Below are positions 9,348-18,679 of a DNA stretch of 64,000 bases, in pieces. The DNA lies in NCBI GenBank assembly GCA_004431415.1, contig QPMI01000091.1, positions 1 through 64,000 of the forward strand, given 5' to 3'. The stretch is from Cyanophora paradoxa (taxonomy: Eukaryota > Glaucocystophyceae > Cyanophorales > Cyanophoraceae). A program made the position numbers and the translations under genes. The notes beneath the pieces are model-generated. The model was not told the DNA's origin. It made no database searches and was given only the letters and a program-made list of their open reading frames with translations. The first letter of the stretch is position 1; each line of letters starts with the position of its first letter.

Positions 9348-10412
9348 TTACAGCATCTCAAAGTCAGAGTCATCGTCATCGGAAACCAACTCAATGAGGC
9401 CCTCGGGCGCCGACTTAAGGGAATGCGGGGAAGGGACTGCGCTGCCTGCACCAAGTCCTGCCGCTCGCGCTCGCGCTGCGCCGCCAAGGCCGCTGCCGCC
9501 TCTGCCTCGCGCTGCTGCTGAGCCTCGATGCGCGCCTTGAGCTCGGCCGCCTCCTTCTGCTTGCGCTCGGCGATCCGCGCCTTGTTGATCTGGTACTGGA
9601 CAAGGCGCTCGTGGCGCCGCTTGCGCTCCAACTCCTTGCGGAGCTCGTTGCAGAGGACGCGCTTCTCAATGGTCTTGACGTGCTGAGTCAGGCGCTCGCT
9701 GTAGTGTGACGTCACGCGAGAACGGGCAATGCCGGCGCCGAGCTTCAAGTCCTTCTCGTGTGCCTTGGCGGGGTCCTTGACGCGCTCGGAGTTGTCGGTG
9801 AATGACGTAGTCTCCATGAACTTCTTCTTGACGATTGACTTGGTCTTGATAATGCGGCGCTTGCGAGTCGGGTTTTCGTTGTCGCCTTCAGAGTCAGAAG
9901 ACGACTCAGAGTCGTATGGAATCGGCACGTCAAAGTCGATGAAGTCGTTGATGTCAGACTCGACGTCAGAGGCCTCGGACTTGGCGTCATCGGCGGGCTC
10001 GGGGGCGGGCTCGGCGACGGGCTGAGGGGCAGATGACGACGATGACGGAGGGGGTAATTCGTGAAGACTTGAGGGGGTAGGCCCAGGCGAGCGTCTCGGC
10101 AGCAGACTCGGCGAAAAGCTTGGGGTCGCCCCAGCCGTTGGCGGTCTTGACCCAGCCGGGGACGGGGGCACGTCGACGGGGGCTCGGGCTTGGGTTGCTT
10201 GGACTTGGATTTCTTGGCCTTGGACGTGAAGGCGGACTTGGGGAGAAGTTGCACTTCGGGGCCAGTGGCGCGTAAGATGGCATAATTGTAGATGTACCCA
10301 GAGCGTCGGCGCGCTGCTCCATCTCAGGGGTAGCCCCTTGAGTGCCACCGGAGTTAGCCCACGTTGCTTGGACAAAGGCGAAGTCCTCGGCAAGCTCAGC
10401 GGGAATCGACAT
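9348..10412 (-). pseudogene. Acidic/coiled-coil protein of unknown family, frameshifted
   Basis: The gene starts at ATG 10412 (MSIPAELAEDFAFVQATWAN), directly after a pyrimidine tract and CAG that look like a splice acceptor, so a 5' intron is possible. The text then jumps frame several times within 300 bp (YNYAILRATGPEVQLLPKSA; VPGWVKTANGWGDPKLFAES; PQPVAEPAPEPADDAKSEAS). A long clean stretch follows, with an acidic Ser/Asp segment, a basic patch (TRKRRIIKTKSIVKKKF) and a coiled coil rich in Glu, Lys, Arg, Ala and Gln. The true C-terminus appears to be ELVSDDDDSDFEML in a third frame, stop at 9348. The breaks are too close together to be introns. The acidic plus basic layout is nuclear-protein-like. 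Cellular or viral origin is unresolved. Confidence 0.4.
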
Positions 10413-10871
10413 CTGCGCAAAGGGAAAAGAAATCAGCAAAGGCAAAACGTGAGGTGACTGTGAGGGCGGACTTGTGAAAATTCGGAGAGGCAGGGTTTCC
10501 TTGGGCTGAGAGAAGGCGGCGAACCCGTTTCAAGAGTGAGGCAAAATGGCGGCGGACCGCGGTTTTGTGGGCGAATTTTTCCTGGGCTAGTTCGCAACGG
10601 AAAACGTTGCCAACTGGCCTGAAAAAGCCAAATTTAGCGTTGGACCGAAGACAGAAAAAGGAGCCGGCCTGACGGAAATTGCCCGAGTGCGTCCGCCGAA
10701 GGTCGAGTCTCGGATGGGGGTACACCCTCAGGGGCCCCCCTGGCCCCTCACCCTGGTAGTACCCTCTCAAAGGGATTTTCGAAGCCGTACAATTCTTGGT
10801 AAGTCTCGTAATCCGGGCTGTACCCCTCACAATCTGCGGGAGCCCCATTGAAAGCCTCCGTCTATCCTCTC
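10413..10871. other. Intergenic, no gene seen
   Basis: About 460 bp without a convincing coding frame. It contains the pyrimidine-rich stretch preceding ATG 10412 on the minus strand and a Gly/Pro-codon-like GC block at 10715-10770. No repeat or RNA gene recognised. Confidence 0.5.
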
Positions 10872-11216
10872 TCAATTCCTGCGGAAAAGTCTACGGTCTT
10901 CTCGAGCTTCGCGCGTCACGCCAGCTGGGCGTGGTCTATGATTGTTAGGGTTGTCGTAGCCTGGTCCCACCAGCCTCACGAAATTTTCGCGTATGGCCTC
11001 GGGGAGACTCTGGAAACGGTTCGTTGCGTGGAACTCGATCCATTCATTGAATCGACGCGGATATTGACGGATGACTTCAAGCACGCCCTGTGTGTTGGGC
11101 TCTGGTGTTATGTCGGGAATGTCATGTCCTGTGAGGTGCCAACGCCAGAACTCGCGCAGCCTCTCGAATGCCATATGCAACTCAAAGGGGAAATCGTAAT
11201 AGAGATTGCCTGACAT
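10872..11216 (-). CDS. Small conserved-looking protein of unknown family
   Basis: A 114-codon frame starts at ATG 11216 with MSGNLYYDFPFELHMAFERL and ends RREDRRLFRRN-like at 10872. Composition is that of a folded protein, rich in Trp, Tyr, Phe and His (REFWRWHLTGHDIPDITPEP; QYPRRFNEWIEFHATNRFQS), unlike the low-complexity shadows nearby. The frame is open upstream of this Met, but only through the heptamer array, so 11216 is the sensible start. No family is recognised. It sits between two copies of the dispersed heptamer repeat and is one of two intact frames in the left block. Confidence 0.45.
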   Translation of the reverse strand: MSGNLYYDFPFELHMAFERLREFWRWHLTGHDIPDITPEPNTQGVLEVIRQYPRRFNEWIEFHATNRFQSLPEAIRENFVRLVGPGYDNPNNHRPRPAGVTREAREDRRLFRRN

Positions 11217-11274
11217 TTTTCTCCCCCTCCGAAAATTTCCCCGTTTTGAGTCCAGACTCTGATTCCAACTCTTC

Positions 11275-11316
11275 CCAAGTCCCAAGTCCCAAGTCCCAAG
11301 TCCCAAGTCCCAAGTC
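11275..11316 (+). repeat. (CCAAGTC)6 heptamer tandem array, third locus
   Basis: Six perfect units followed by CCAGGTCCC, with the same AACTCTTCC flank as the arrays at 8699 and 9223. It lies about 60 bp upstream of the start of the small minus-strand gene at 11216. Confidence 0.95.
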
Positions 11317-11399
11317 CCAGGTCCCATTTTTCTCCCATTTCAGTCCGAGATTTTGCCCAAGTCCAAATCCGGGCCCGGGATTCGAACCCTCGTTTTCGG

Positions 11400-12460
11400 T
11401 CGATTTCACGCGTGAAAAACGCACTTTTCGGCCTTTTCCGATTTTTCCTTTCTCGCGATCGCAGAAATGCCCCCGATCTCGAAATCGCGATCGAAAAGGG
11501 TCGCGATCGGGAGAAAGTCGCGATCACCAGGGTCGCGATCGGGTCGCGATCGCCGCGATCGCCAGCCTCGGAGGGGGTACCCCCACAGCTGTTGCGGCGG
11601 TTATAAGAACCTCCGCAATCCAAGCGTCACTTCCGAGTCTCGAGCTCTCGGAGTTGCCTTTTCGCGTTTGGCCCATTGATGGCCCTCGTATATATGTATA
11701 CGTAGATCTGATCACTGAGTCATGAGACTCTGAGAGGCTTCACAATCAACTTGGCAAGCCCTGAGGCTTCGAATCATTGAATTCGAATTCCGATCGAAGC
11801 TCAACTTACAAGTTAGCAAGCCTTTGAAGGCTTTTGATGCGATCATCATCGGATGAAAGAGCCGCTGCGCATATGCATGCGCCTCGGAGGCTTCCGAAGT
11901 TCATGATCCGATCGCCGAGTCGCGATCGGATGATCGGATCATCCCGGCCCGGCGGGTCCTGACTCATGATCGTAATGATCATGATCAGACACTGAGTCTC
12001 AGAGTCTGGTCACCGGGTCATGAAAGGCTTCTCGAGCTCCGATCGCGAGCTCGAGGCTCGAGTCACCGGGTTCTAGATATCGATCTGGTCAGTCTGACGG
12101 TCCTGGGTCTCCGGGCCCCGGGGAGTCCGACCGTCCTGCCAGGCCGGGCTTTCACATGTACACACGTGATCATGATCATCGAATCTTGATCGGGCGTGGG
12201 CCCGGGCCATAAAAATTTGTCACAGTGCAAGTGTTCATGTGAAAGTTCAGCGAGCCAGTTCAGGAGCAAGATAACCAGTTTAGCGAGCAACTTGGCAGCG
12301 TACGCGTACGCGTGCCGAAATGAAGTTTCATTATCATTATCGTGATCATGAAGTTGCACGACATGCCCCCGCGTGCCGCATGCGGGGGCCCCGGGCGCGG
12401 GCCCCACGGTCCACGCAAGGGAGCTAAAGGTACAGCTATCCGACATACAGTCCGTGTCGA
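11400..12460. other. Palindrome-dense intergenic island with TCGCGATC cluster
   Basis: About 1 kb without a supported gene separates the decayed left block from the intact cellular genes. TCGCGATC occurs six times between about 11450 and 11555. From 11690 on, overlapping GATC, CATG, AATT, CTAG and GGGCCC palindromes dominate, for example TGATCATGATCATCG near 12170 and GAGCTCCGATCGCGAGCTCG near 12035. A TATATATGTATACGTAGATC stretch at about 11689 resembles one at 50650. Similar islands occur at 15.9, 30.9 and 50.4 kb. Confidence 0.6.
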
Positions 12461-12502
12461 GCAGAGACGGCGCCAGACGCGGCCGCGGCGCGCGAGCGGG
12501 GC

Positions 12503-15500
12503 TCACAGGCCGTCCGGGGAGGCCTCGAGGGCGGCCTCGGCCTCGGCGGCGTAGGCGGCGCCCCACTCGCCCTCCGCCTCCTCCACCTCGCCCGCGCCCT
12601 CGCCCTCCTCCTCGTTCTCCTCCTCCTCATTCTCCTGCGTCCGCTCCTCCTCCTCCTCCTCCTCGCCCAGGCCGAGCAGGGCGGCCCTGGCGAGCTCCGA
12701 GGCGCTGCCGCCGATGCACTTGAAGAGCGGCTGGGAGGCGTCGCAGGGTGTCGTGAGCATCGCGTCGATCGCCGAGCGCGCGAGCGTGAGCTGCCGCCCG
12801 AGGCACGCGGTCGAGCCGGCCTCCTTCTCCGCCGCCTGCAGCTCGGAGCGCAGGCCCTCCTCCTCGGCGCGCCACTCGGCGGCGTCGCGCGAGTGCGCCT
12901 GCACGAGCTCCGAGCGCTCCTCCGCGTGCCGCTCGCTCGCCGACCGCGCCTCCTCCCGCACCCGCGTGATCCGCTCCTCCATCTCCGTCCGCGTGCTCGT
13001 CACCAGCTCCCGCGCCTGGCTCGCCTCCTGCGCAGCCGCGCGCCCGCCCGCGTCGGCGGGGGCGGGGGCCGGGGGCGAGGGGGGCGGGCGCGGCGGCGCA
13101 CGGCCTCGGCCTGCTCGACCTCGAGCTTGAGCTCGTCGGCGGCGCGCTGGGCCTTGGAGGCGAGCTCCAGCGCCTCGTCCTTCTCCTCCCCGAGCTCCTT
13201 GGCGCGCGCGCTGCACGCCGCCAGCTCCTCCTTCGCCGACTCGATGCGCGCCTCGTAGCCCGCCACGCGGGCCTCGTAGCTCGAGACGCGCGCCTCGAGC
13301 TCGGGGACCAGCTGCTTCGCCACCTCGAGCGCCTCCTCGGCCGCCGCCTTCTCCGCGAGCGCGGCGCGCACGGCCTCGCGCGACTCCTCCTCGCTCGCGT
13401 GGAGCGACGCGATGCGCGCCTTCAGCGTCGTGATCTCCTCGGCGTGCGACTCGCTCTTGGAGAGGGCGAGGGCGAGCTCGCCCCGGGCCTCCGCCGTGGC
13501 CCGCTCGGCCTCGGTCAGGCTCGCCTCGAGCGTCGTCACCCGCGTCTCCGACGACTCCACCGTCGAGACGAGCTCCTGGACGCGCGTCTGCAGCGACAGG
13601 AGCGCGTCCCGCTCCTTGGCGCACGCCGCGAGCTCGTCCTCGCGCTCCGAGAGCTCGCTGCTGAGGCGGGTGACGCGGGAGGAGAGCTCGGTGCGCTCCT
13701 CCTCCCAGCTCGCGCGGAAGGCCTCCACGTCCCGCTCCGCGTCCGCGAGCTCGCCCTGCAGCCGCAGGATCGTCGCCTCGTCCTCCGCCCCCGCCTCCAC
13801 CTGCTCCTCCAGCAGCTTCACCTCCGCCCGCAGCTGCTCGATCCGCTCCTCCTTCACGGTCACCTCGTTCAGCACGTCCTCCTTCGCCTGCGCGCGCGCA
13901 CGCGCCCCGCCGTCAGCCGCGTTCGTTTCCGCGCGCCCGACCCAGGCGGGGCCGCACGGCGAGGGCGGCGTCGCGCTCGATGCGCAGGGCGGCGCTCTGG
14001 GACTCGAAGTCGTTGGCCTCCTTGCGGGCGGCGGCGAGCTTGTCCTGGAGGGAGGCCACGCGCTCCTCGCGCTCCTGGACGTCGCCCTCGAGCAGCGCCA
14101 GGCGGCCCCGCAGCTCCTCCAGCACGGCGCGCTCCTCCGAGGCCGACTTCAGCTCGCTGCTCTTCGTCTCGATCGTCGTCGTCAGCGTCTCGATCCGCGT
14201 CGTCAGCTCGCTGCGCTCCGACTCGAACGAGGCGCGCGCCGCCGTCAGGTCCTCCCGCGCGTCGTCCAGGTCCGCCGCGCAGCGCTTCGCCAGCGTCTCC
14301 GCGTCGAGCGCCTCCGCCTCCGCCGCGTTCAACTTCACCTGCAGCTCCTCCACCAGCTCCTCCGCCCGCGTCGCGCGCTGCGGGGCCGCGCGCGCGCGCG
14401 CGCGTCAGGGGCTCCGCGGCCGGGCGGGCGGGGGCGCGGGGCGGGGCCGCACCGACTGGGCGGCCTCGAGGTCGGCGCGGAGGTCGTCGGCGGTCGACTT
14501 GTCCACCGTCGACTCCTGGAGGTGCTCGTAGCGGCGCGTCAGCACCTCCTTGTCCGCCGAGCACTCCGACTCCTCGTCCTTCAGCTTGTTCTCCGCGCTC
14601 TCCAGCTTGATCTGCCGCCCGGCCACGTCGGCCCCGGCGAAGCGACCCGGCGGGCAGGACGGGGCGCACCTCGAGCTCGCGGAGGCGGCTGGTGAAGCCG
14701 CTGTTCTCGATCATCATGTCGACCATCTGCCGGCCCCGGGTGCGTCAGGCGAGGCGGAACGGGGCAGCAGCCTCGGGAGGGGGCGGGGCCCGGCGGGGGT
14801 CACCTTGTCGTCGAGCTCGTCGAGCTCGGCCTCGGCCTTCTCGGCGCGCTCCTCGGCTCCCTTGAGGCGCAGCAGCTCGAGCTCCAGCTGCTCGATGCGC
14901 GAGACCGCCTCGGCGTACTTGGTCGAGTCTTCCTCGCGGCTCTGCGCGACCGCGTCGTAGCGCGCCTTGTAGTCCTCCATCTCCACCAGCTGCAGCTGCA
15001 GCTTCTCCGATTCCGCCTGGCACTCGTTCAGCTGCTCGACCTTCTTGTCCAGCGCGTTCGTGATCAGCGTGAGCGTGTCCGTGCTCGAGTAGCTGCTGCT
15101 GCCGCTGCTGCTGCTGCTGCTGCTGTCGGTGTTGGTGGTCTCCGTGCTGCTGCCGCCCGTCTCGCCGTCGGTGGAGGTCGACGAGGTGGTGGTCGTCGTC
15201 GTGATGATGGTCGTCGTCCCGTCCTCGCTCGTCGTCACCTCCTCCGTGGTCTTCTCCCCCGAGGTCGTCTCTTCCAAGGTCGTCGTCTCCGTCTCCGTCT
15301 CTGTTTCCGTTTCCATCACGACCGGCTCGACCGAAGCCGGCTCTGCGCCACGCCGCGGGAGCCTTCAGCTTGACGAGCAGTGCGCGGACCCGGGGCGCCT
15401 GCTCGGCGTGGCGCCGCGTGGCGCGCACCGAGGGTGTAAGCGTCGTAGGCCGTGCCCGGGTAATCCATCGTTTCGCCGTTCTTCACGATCTCCGCGGGCT

Positions 15501-15914
15501 CACCCTGGGCGGCGTGGCGTCGGCGAGTGCGCTCGGAGGGCGGGAGCGGACGCGCGGCAGCCGAGGAGAGCGCACGTCGCAGTCGGCATTGTCGTAGAAC
15601 TGGATTTCGAACCCGCTATCCACCTCCACCGATTCAATTTCCCTGCCGTCCAACTCCTGCGAGGGTCCGGCGGTCAGAGTCGGAGAGCGGGCGGCGCAGC
15701 GGCGCAGCAGAGTAACATTCGCACCTGGCATTTGTATTGACTGCGCGCGTTTTTAAGTCGTGCCAGGCGAGCGTCAGGGAAGTTGGGACTCAAGCGGCAG
15801 AGGCTCCCAGGCGCAGCCCGGCGGAGATCAGCGGCGGGCTCGGGCGCACTCGCTCTTCTTGGACGAAGACACGACATCCCCCGTCTCATCGTAGAGAGTA
15901 GCGACTTTGCTCAT
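12503..15914 (-). CDS. Long coiled-coil protein with beta/gamma-crystallin-like N-terminus
   Basis: Multi-exon gene from ATG 15914 (MSKVATLYDETGDVVSSSKK) to TGA at 12503. Splicing at GA/GTGCGC, over a 16-nt micro-exon (about 15741-15726), joins to QYKCQELDGREIESVEVDSG, FEIQFYDNADCDGEPAEIVK and NGETMDYPGTAYDAYTL. The ATLYDETG and IQFYDNADCDG strands resemble beta/gamma-crystallin motifs, judged by eye. Then come a Thr/Ser/Glu-rich linker (METETETETETTTLEETTSG) and roughly 700 residues of heptad coiled coil, for example LNEVTVKEERIEQLRAEVKL. A Glu-rich tail ends EAALEASPDGL. Introns are GC-rich with GTGCG or GTGAC donors and a CTGAC element before CAG. Cytoskeletal or structural role inferred from the coiled coil; no orthologue is recognised. 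Confidence 0.65.
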
Positions 15915-16487
15915 CGTGCCGAGACGCTCCGCTCCCAGGCTCGCAACTGTCCTGGCAGTTAGAACGAGAGCGCCGCACGCGTTGCTTGAGAACAAGCAGA
16001 TTCTAAGAAGAGTGCGGGGGAACGCACCCGGATATCGGGATATCGGGCGCCGGTCGTGCCTGCACGGTGTATGGCCGCCGGGGCCAGTACTAGTACTAGA
16101 ACTGAAGAAGCTAGAGGCTCCTAGGGGGAGTCTTGGGGGTACAGCAACTACTCCGCTAGGTACTGCATGCGCAGCTCCTGGCCTCCTGCGCGTTCAGCGG
16201 CTCCCCAAAACGTACCACGTGCCGCAGCCTGGCAGAGTCGGCGCAGACAGACGCAGCTGCAGTGGCAGCTCCAAACGTTTACTAGTAAACGAAATTCTGA
16301 AGAAAAGAAAAGGCGCACACACTGTGACAAACACGCATGCATCTTTTTGGACAAAATCTACAGTTCCGGGTCTAGATCTAATGTAAGGCTCTAAAGAGTC
16401 TAAACATACAACATACACATGCAAACCCTTCGGCTACCTGCCCGCCTGGTTGCCGACGGATGAGCTCCGCCCTTGTTGTCAAGTATT
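15915..16487. other. Intergenic island, no gene seen
   Basis: About 570 bp upstream of the coiled-coil gene and downstream of the His-rich gene. Frames here lack convincing composition. Nested palindromes such as AGTACTAGTACTAG (about 16087) and CTAGATCTA occur, as in the other islands. Confidence 0.5.
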
Positions 16488-18290
16488 TTAATAGTAGGGG
16501 CGCGGCGTCGTCGCAGCGTAGCCGCCGTTGGCGTAACTGTTGGCGTAGCCGCCATTGGCGTAGCCGCCGTTGGCGTAGCCACCGTTGGCGTAGCCGCCGT
16601 TGGCGTGGCCGTGCTGGCTGTGACCGCCATGCAGGCTGTGGTTGCCGTGGTGGCTGTGGCCCCCGTGGTTGCTGTGGCCTCCATGGTGGCTGTGGTTGCC
16701 ATGGTGGCTGTGACCCCCGTGGTGGCTGCCGTGATGCTGCGACACACCCCGTTAGCCGGGCGGACAGACGGGGCGGGAGGGGCGGCGGCGGCGGACCGAT
16801 TGGTGCTTGTCGTGCTTGTCGTGGTGGTCGCCGTGGTGGCTCCCGTGGTGGCCCCTGCCCCGCCCCCCCTCTCAGCCCCAACCCCACGCCGCCCCCTGCA
16901 GTGCGGCCGGCCGCGCCCTGGCGCCGCGCACCGGCTGTGGTGGTGGTGGTGGTGGTGGTGGTGGTGGTGGCCGCTCTCCGCGGACTTGCGGTACCTCTCG
17001 CCGTACCAGGAGCCCACCCACGTGAGCGGCTGCCGGCGGCGGCATCGCGTCAGGACCCGGCCGGACGGCGGCTCGGCGGAGCTGTGCGGCGGAGGGGGGG
17101 GGGGGGGTTTGCACCTTGCGGGCGAAGACGTCGTAGAAGAAGGACTTGTGGCGGCAGTGGAGGGCCTGCTTGAGGGCCTCCTCGCCCTTGTCGAGCCACT
17201 GGTCGCGGTGGCAGTGCACCTTCCCCTGCTTGTCCAGCTCCAGCGTCGTCACCGCCCGCACCGCGAACGGCTCCTTCTTCCCGTGCCGCCAGTAGAACTC
17301 TGCGCCCCCGCGCCCCCGCTCAGCGTGCGCCCTCGTGTGCGCCCGCTTAGCTGCGCGGGGCGGGGCGGGGCGCACGGTTGTTCTCGCAGACGATGACGGT
17401 GGCGGGCGGGGACTTGAGCTCGAGGGCGTAGGCGGCCGTCTCGCGGAACTCGACCGCCTCGAAGAAGCGCTCCAGCAGCAGGAACTGGTTCTCAATGTCC
17501 CGGTGGCCCTTCACCTGCGCCACCGCCCAGCCTTGCCGCGTCAGCCGCCCGCGGCGGGGCCGCCGGGCCGCGGGGAGGGGGCGGGGGCGGGAGGGGACCG
17601 TCGGACCTCGCTCAGGGGGTCAATGAACTTGCCGTCGGGGGCCCAGATGTTGCGCACGAGGCCAATGTTCGGCTTGGGGTTGTAGAGCTGGATCACGTCG
17701 TCCAGGAGGGCACGCTGGGCCGGCGCCAGCGGCCGCGCCCCCGCCTTGCGCATCGCCTCCTCGTGGGCCGCGTTCATCGGCCCCCCGATCGGCGTGAAGC
17801 CTGCCCGGCGGCTGGCGGTGAGAGACTGCGGGCGGAATGGGACGGCGGGGACGGCCCGGGCGGGCGCGGACCGGTGTGCATCGGGGTCGTGCGAGTGCCG
17901 CTGCGCATCGCATTCGATGCCGGGGAGCGGGAGCGCGGGGTCGTGGGAAGACCCTGCGGGCGAGTTCGTCACACGGATTCCGGGGCAGGCACCGGCGCCT
18001 GGTAGGCCAGCTGCGCGCACCGAGGCTGCCGCGTATGATTCGTAGTCAACGGGTGCTCCGCCGCGGCGCGGGGTGACCGCGTGGCCACGAGGAAGACCAT
18101 CGAAAACGCTCTCAGCGTAGTCGTCGTAAGAGGGCGCCCGTTGGCGGTCCGGCGAGGACGAAAACCGGCCGGGCTCGTAACGCCCATCGCGGAAACCCTC
18201 GCGGGCGGTCGACCACCCGCCAGCATGCCAAGAGGGATCATTTCCGTAGTGATCGGCACCGTACCGAGGGCTGCGCGGCGGATACGCCAT
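16488..18290 (-). CDS. NTF2-like domain protein with histidine-rich C-terminal tail
   Basis: Starts at ATG 18290 (MAYPPRSPRYGADHYGNDPS), with a disordered Tyr/Ser/Gly/Arg-rich N-terminus. A central alpha/beta domain resembles the NTF2-like fold: LLDDVIQLYNPKPNIGLVRN, NIWAPDGKFIDPLSE, after an intron AVAQVKGHRDIENQFLLLER, then EFYWRHGKKEPFAVRAVTTL and DKQGKVHCHRDQWLDKGEEA. Further exons give YGERYRKSAESG, eleven consecutive His (CAC repeats, 16938-16971), HHGSHHGDHHDKHDKHQ, and finally GGHSHHGNHSHHGGHS-type repeats and five NGGYA units before TAA. More than 40 His in the last ~100 residues suggests metal binding. The domain assignment is by eye; the function is unknown. It is divergent from the F-box gene, 389 bp apart. 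Confidence 0.6.
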
Positions 18291-18679
18291 CGGTTGATCA
18301 AGTGCCGGGATGCCTCGCGCAGCTGCGGGCAGCTAGCTGGCCTAGCGATCTGAGAGCTCTGCGAAAGAGCCCTACAAGAAACTGCCCTCCCTACAAGAAA
18401 CTGCCCGGGCACGCAGATTTAAGAGGGCGATGGGGAAGGTGGGGGGGGAGAGACGTGAGGGGTATTCCCATAGCCCGGTCACCGGCGGGCCCTCGATCTC
18501 ACTGATCGAACACACTCGGTGACCTGGTCGTTGACTTCAAATTTGAACTCCAACCACCTGCTGCCCGGCGCACTGCAGCTCGCAGCGCTGCGCAGCTCGT
18601 GCGGCGAGGGTTCCAGTCGAAGAGTCGGACAGCGCCAGCTAGCGAGCTTTGTTGTTGCTCAGCGCTGGCCAGTGTCGGA

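Noticed and set aside
8699-11316. Internal telomere repeats
   Set aside because: ACTTGGG differs from TTAGGG and TTTAGGG at more than one base, occurs in both orientations, and carries a conserved unique flank, which points to a dispersed repeat.
11380-11405. GGGATTCGAACCC resembling a tRNA T-arm
   Set aside because: The stem does not pair properly and no acceptor, D or anticodon arms are found around it.
15915-16400. Plus-strand protein around 15907-16386
   Set aside because: Composition is unremarkable, no splice or domain support exists, and its start overlaps the start exon of the minus-strand coiled-coil gene.
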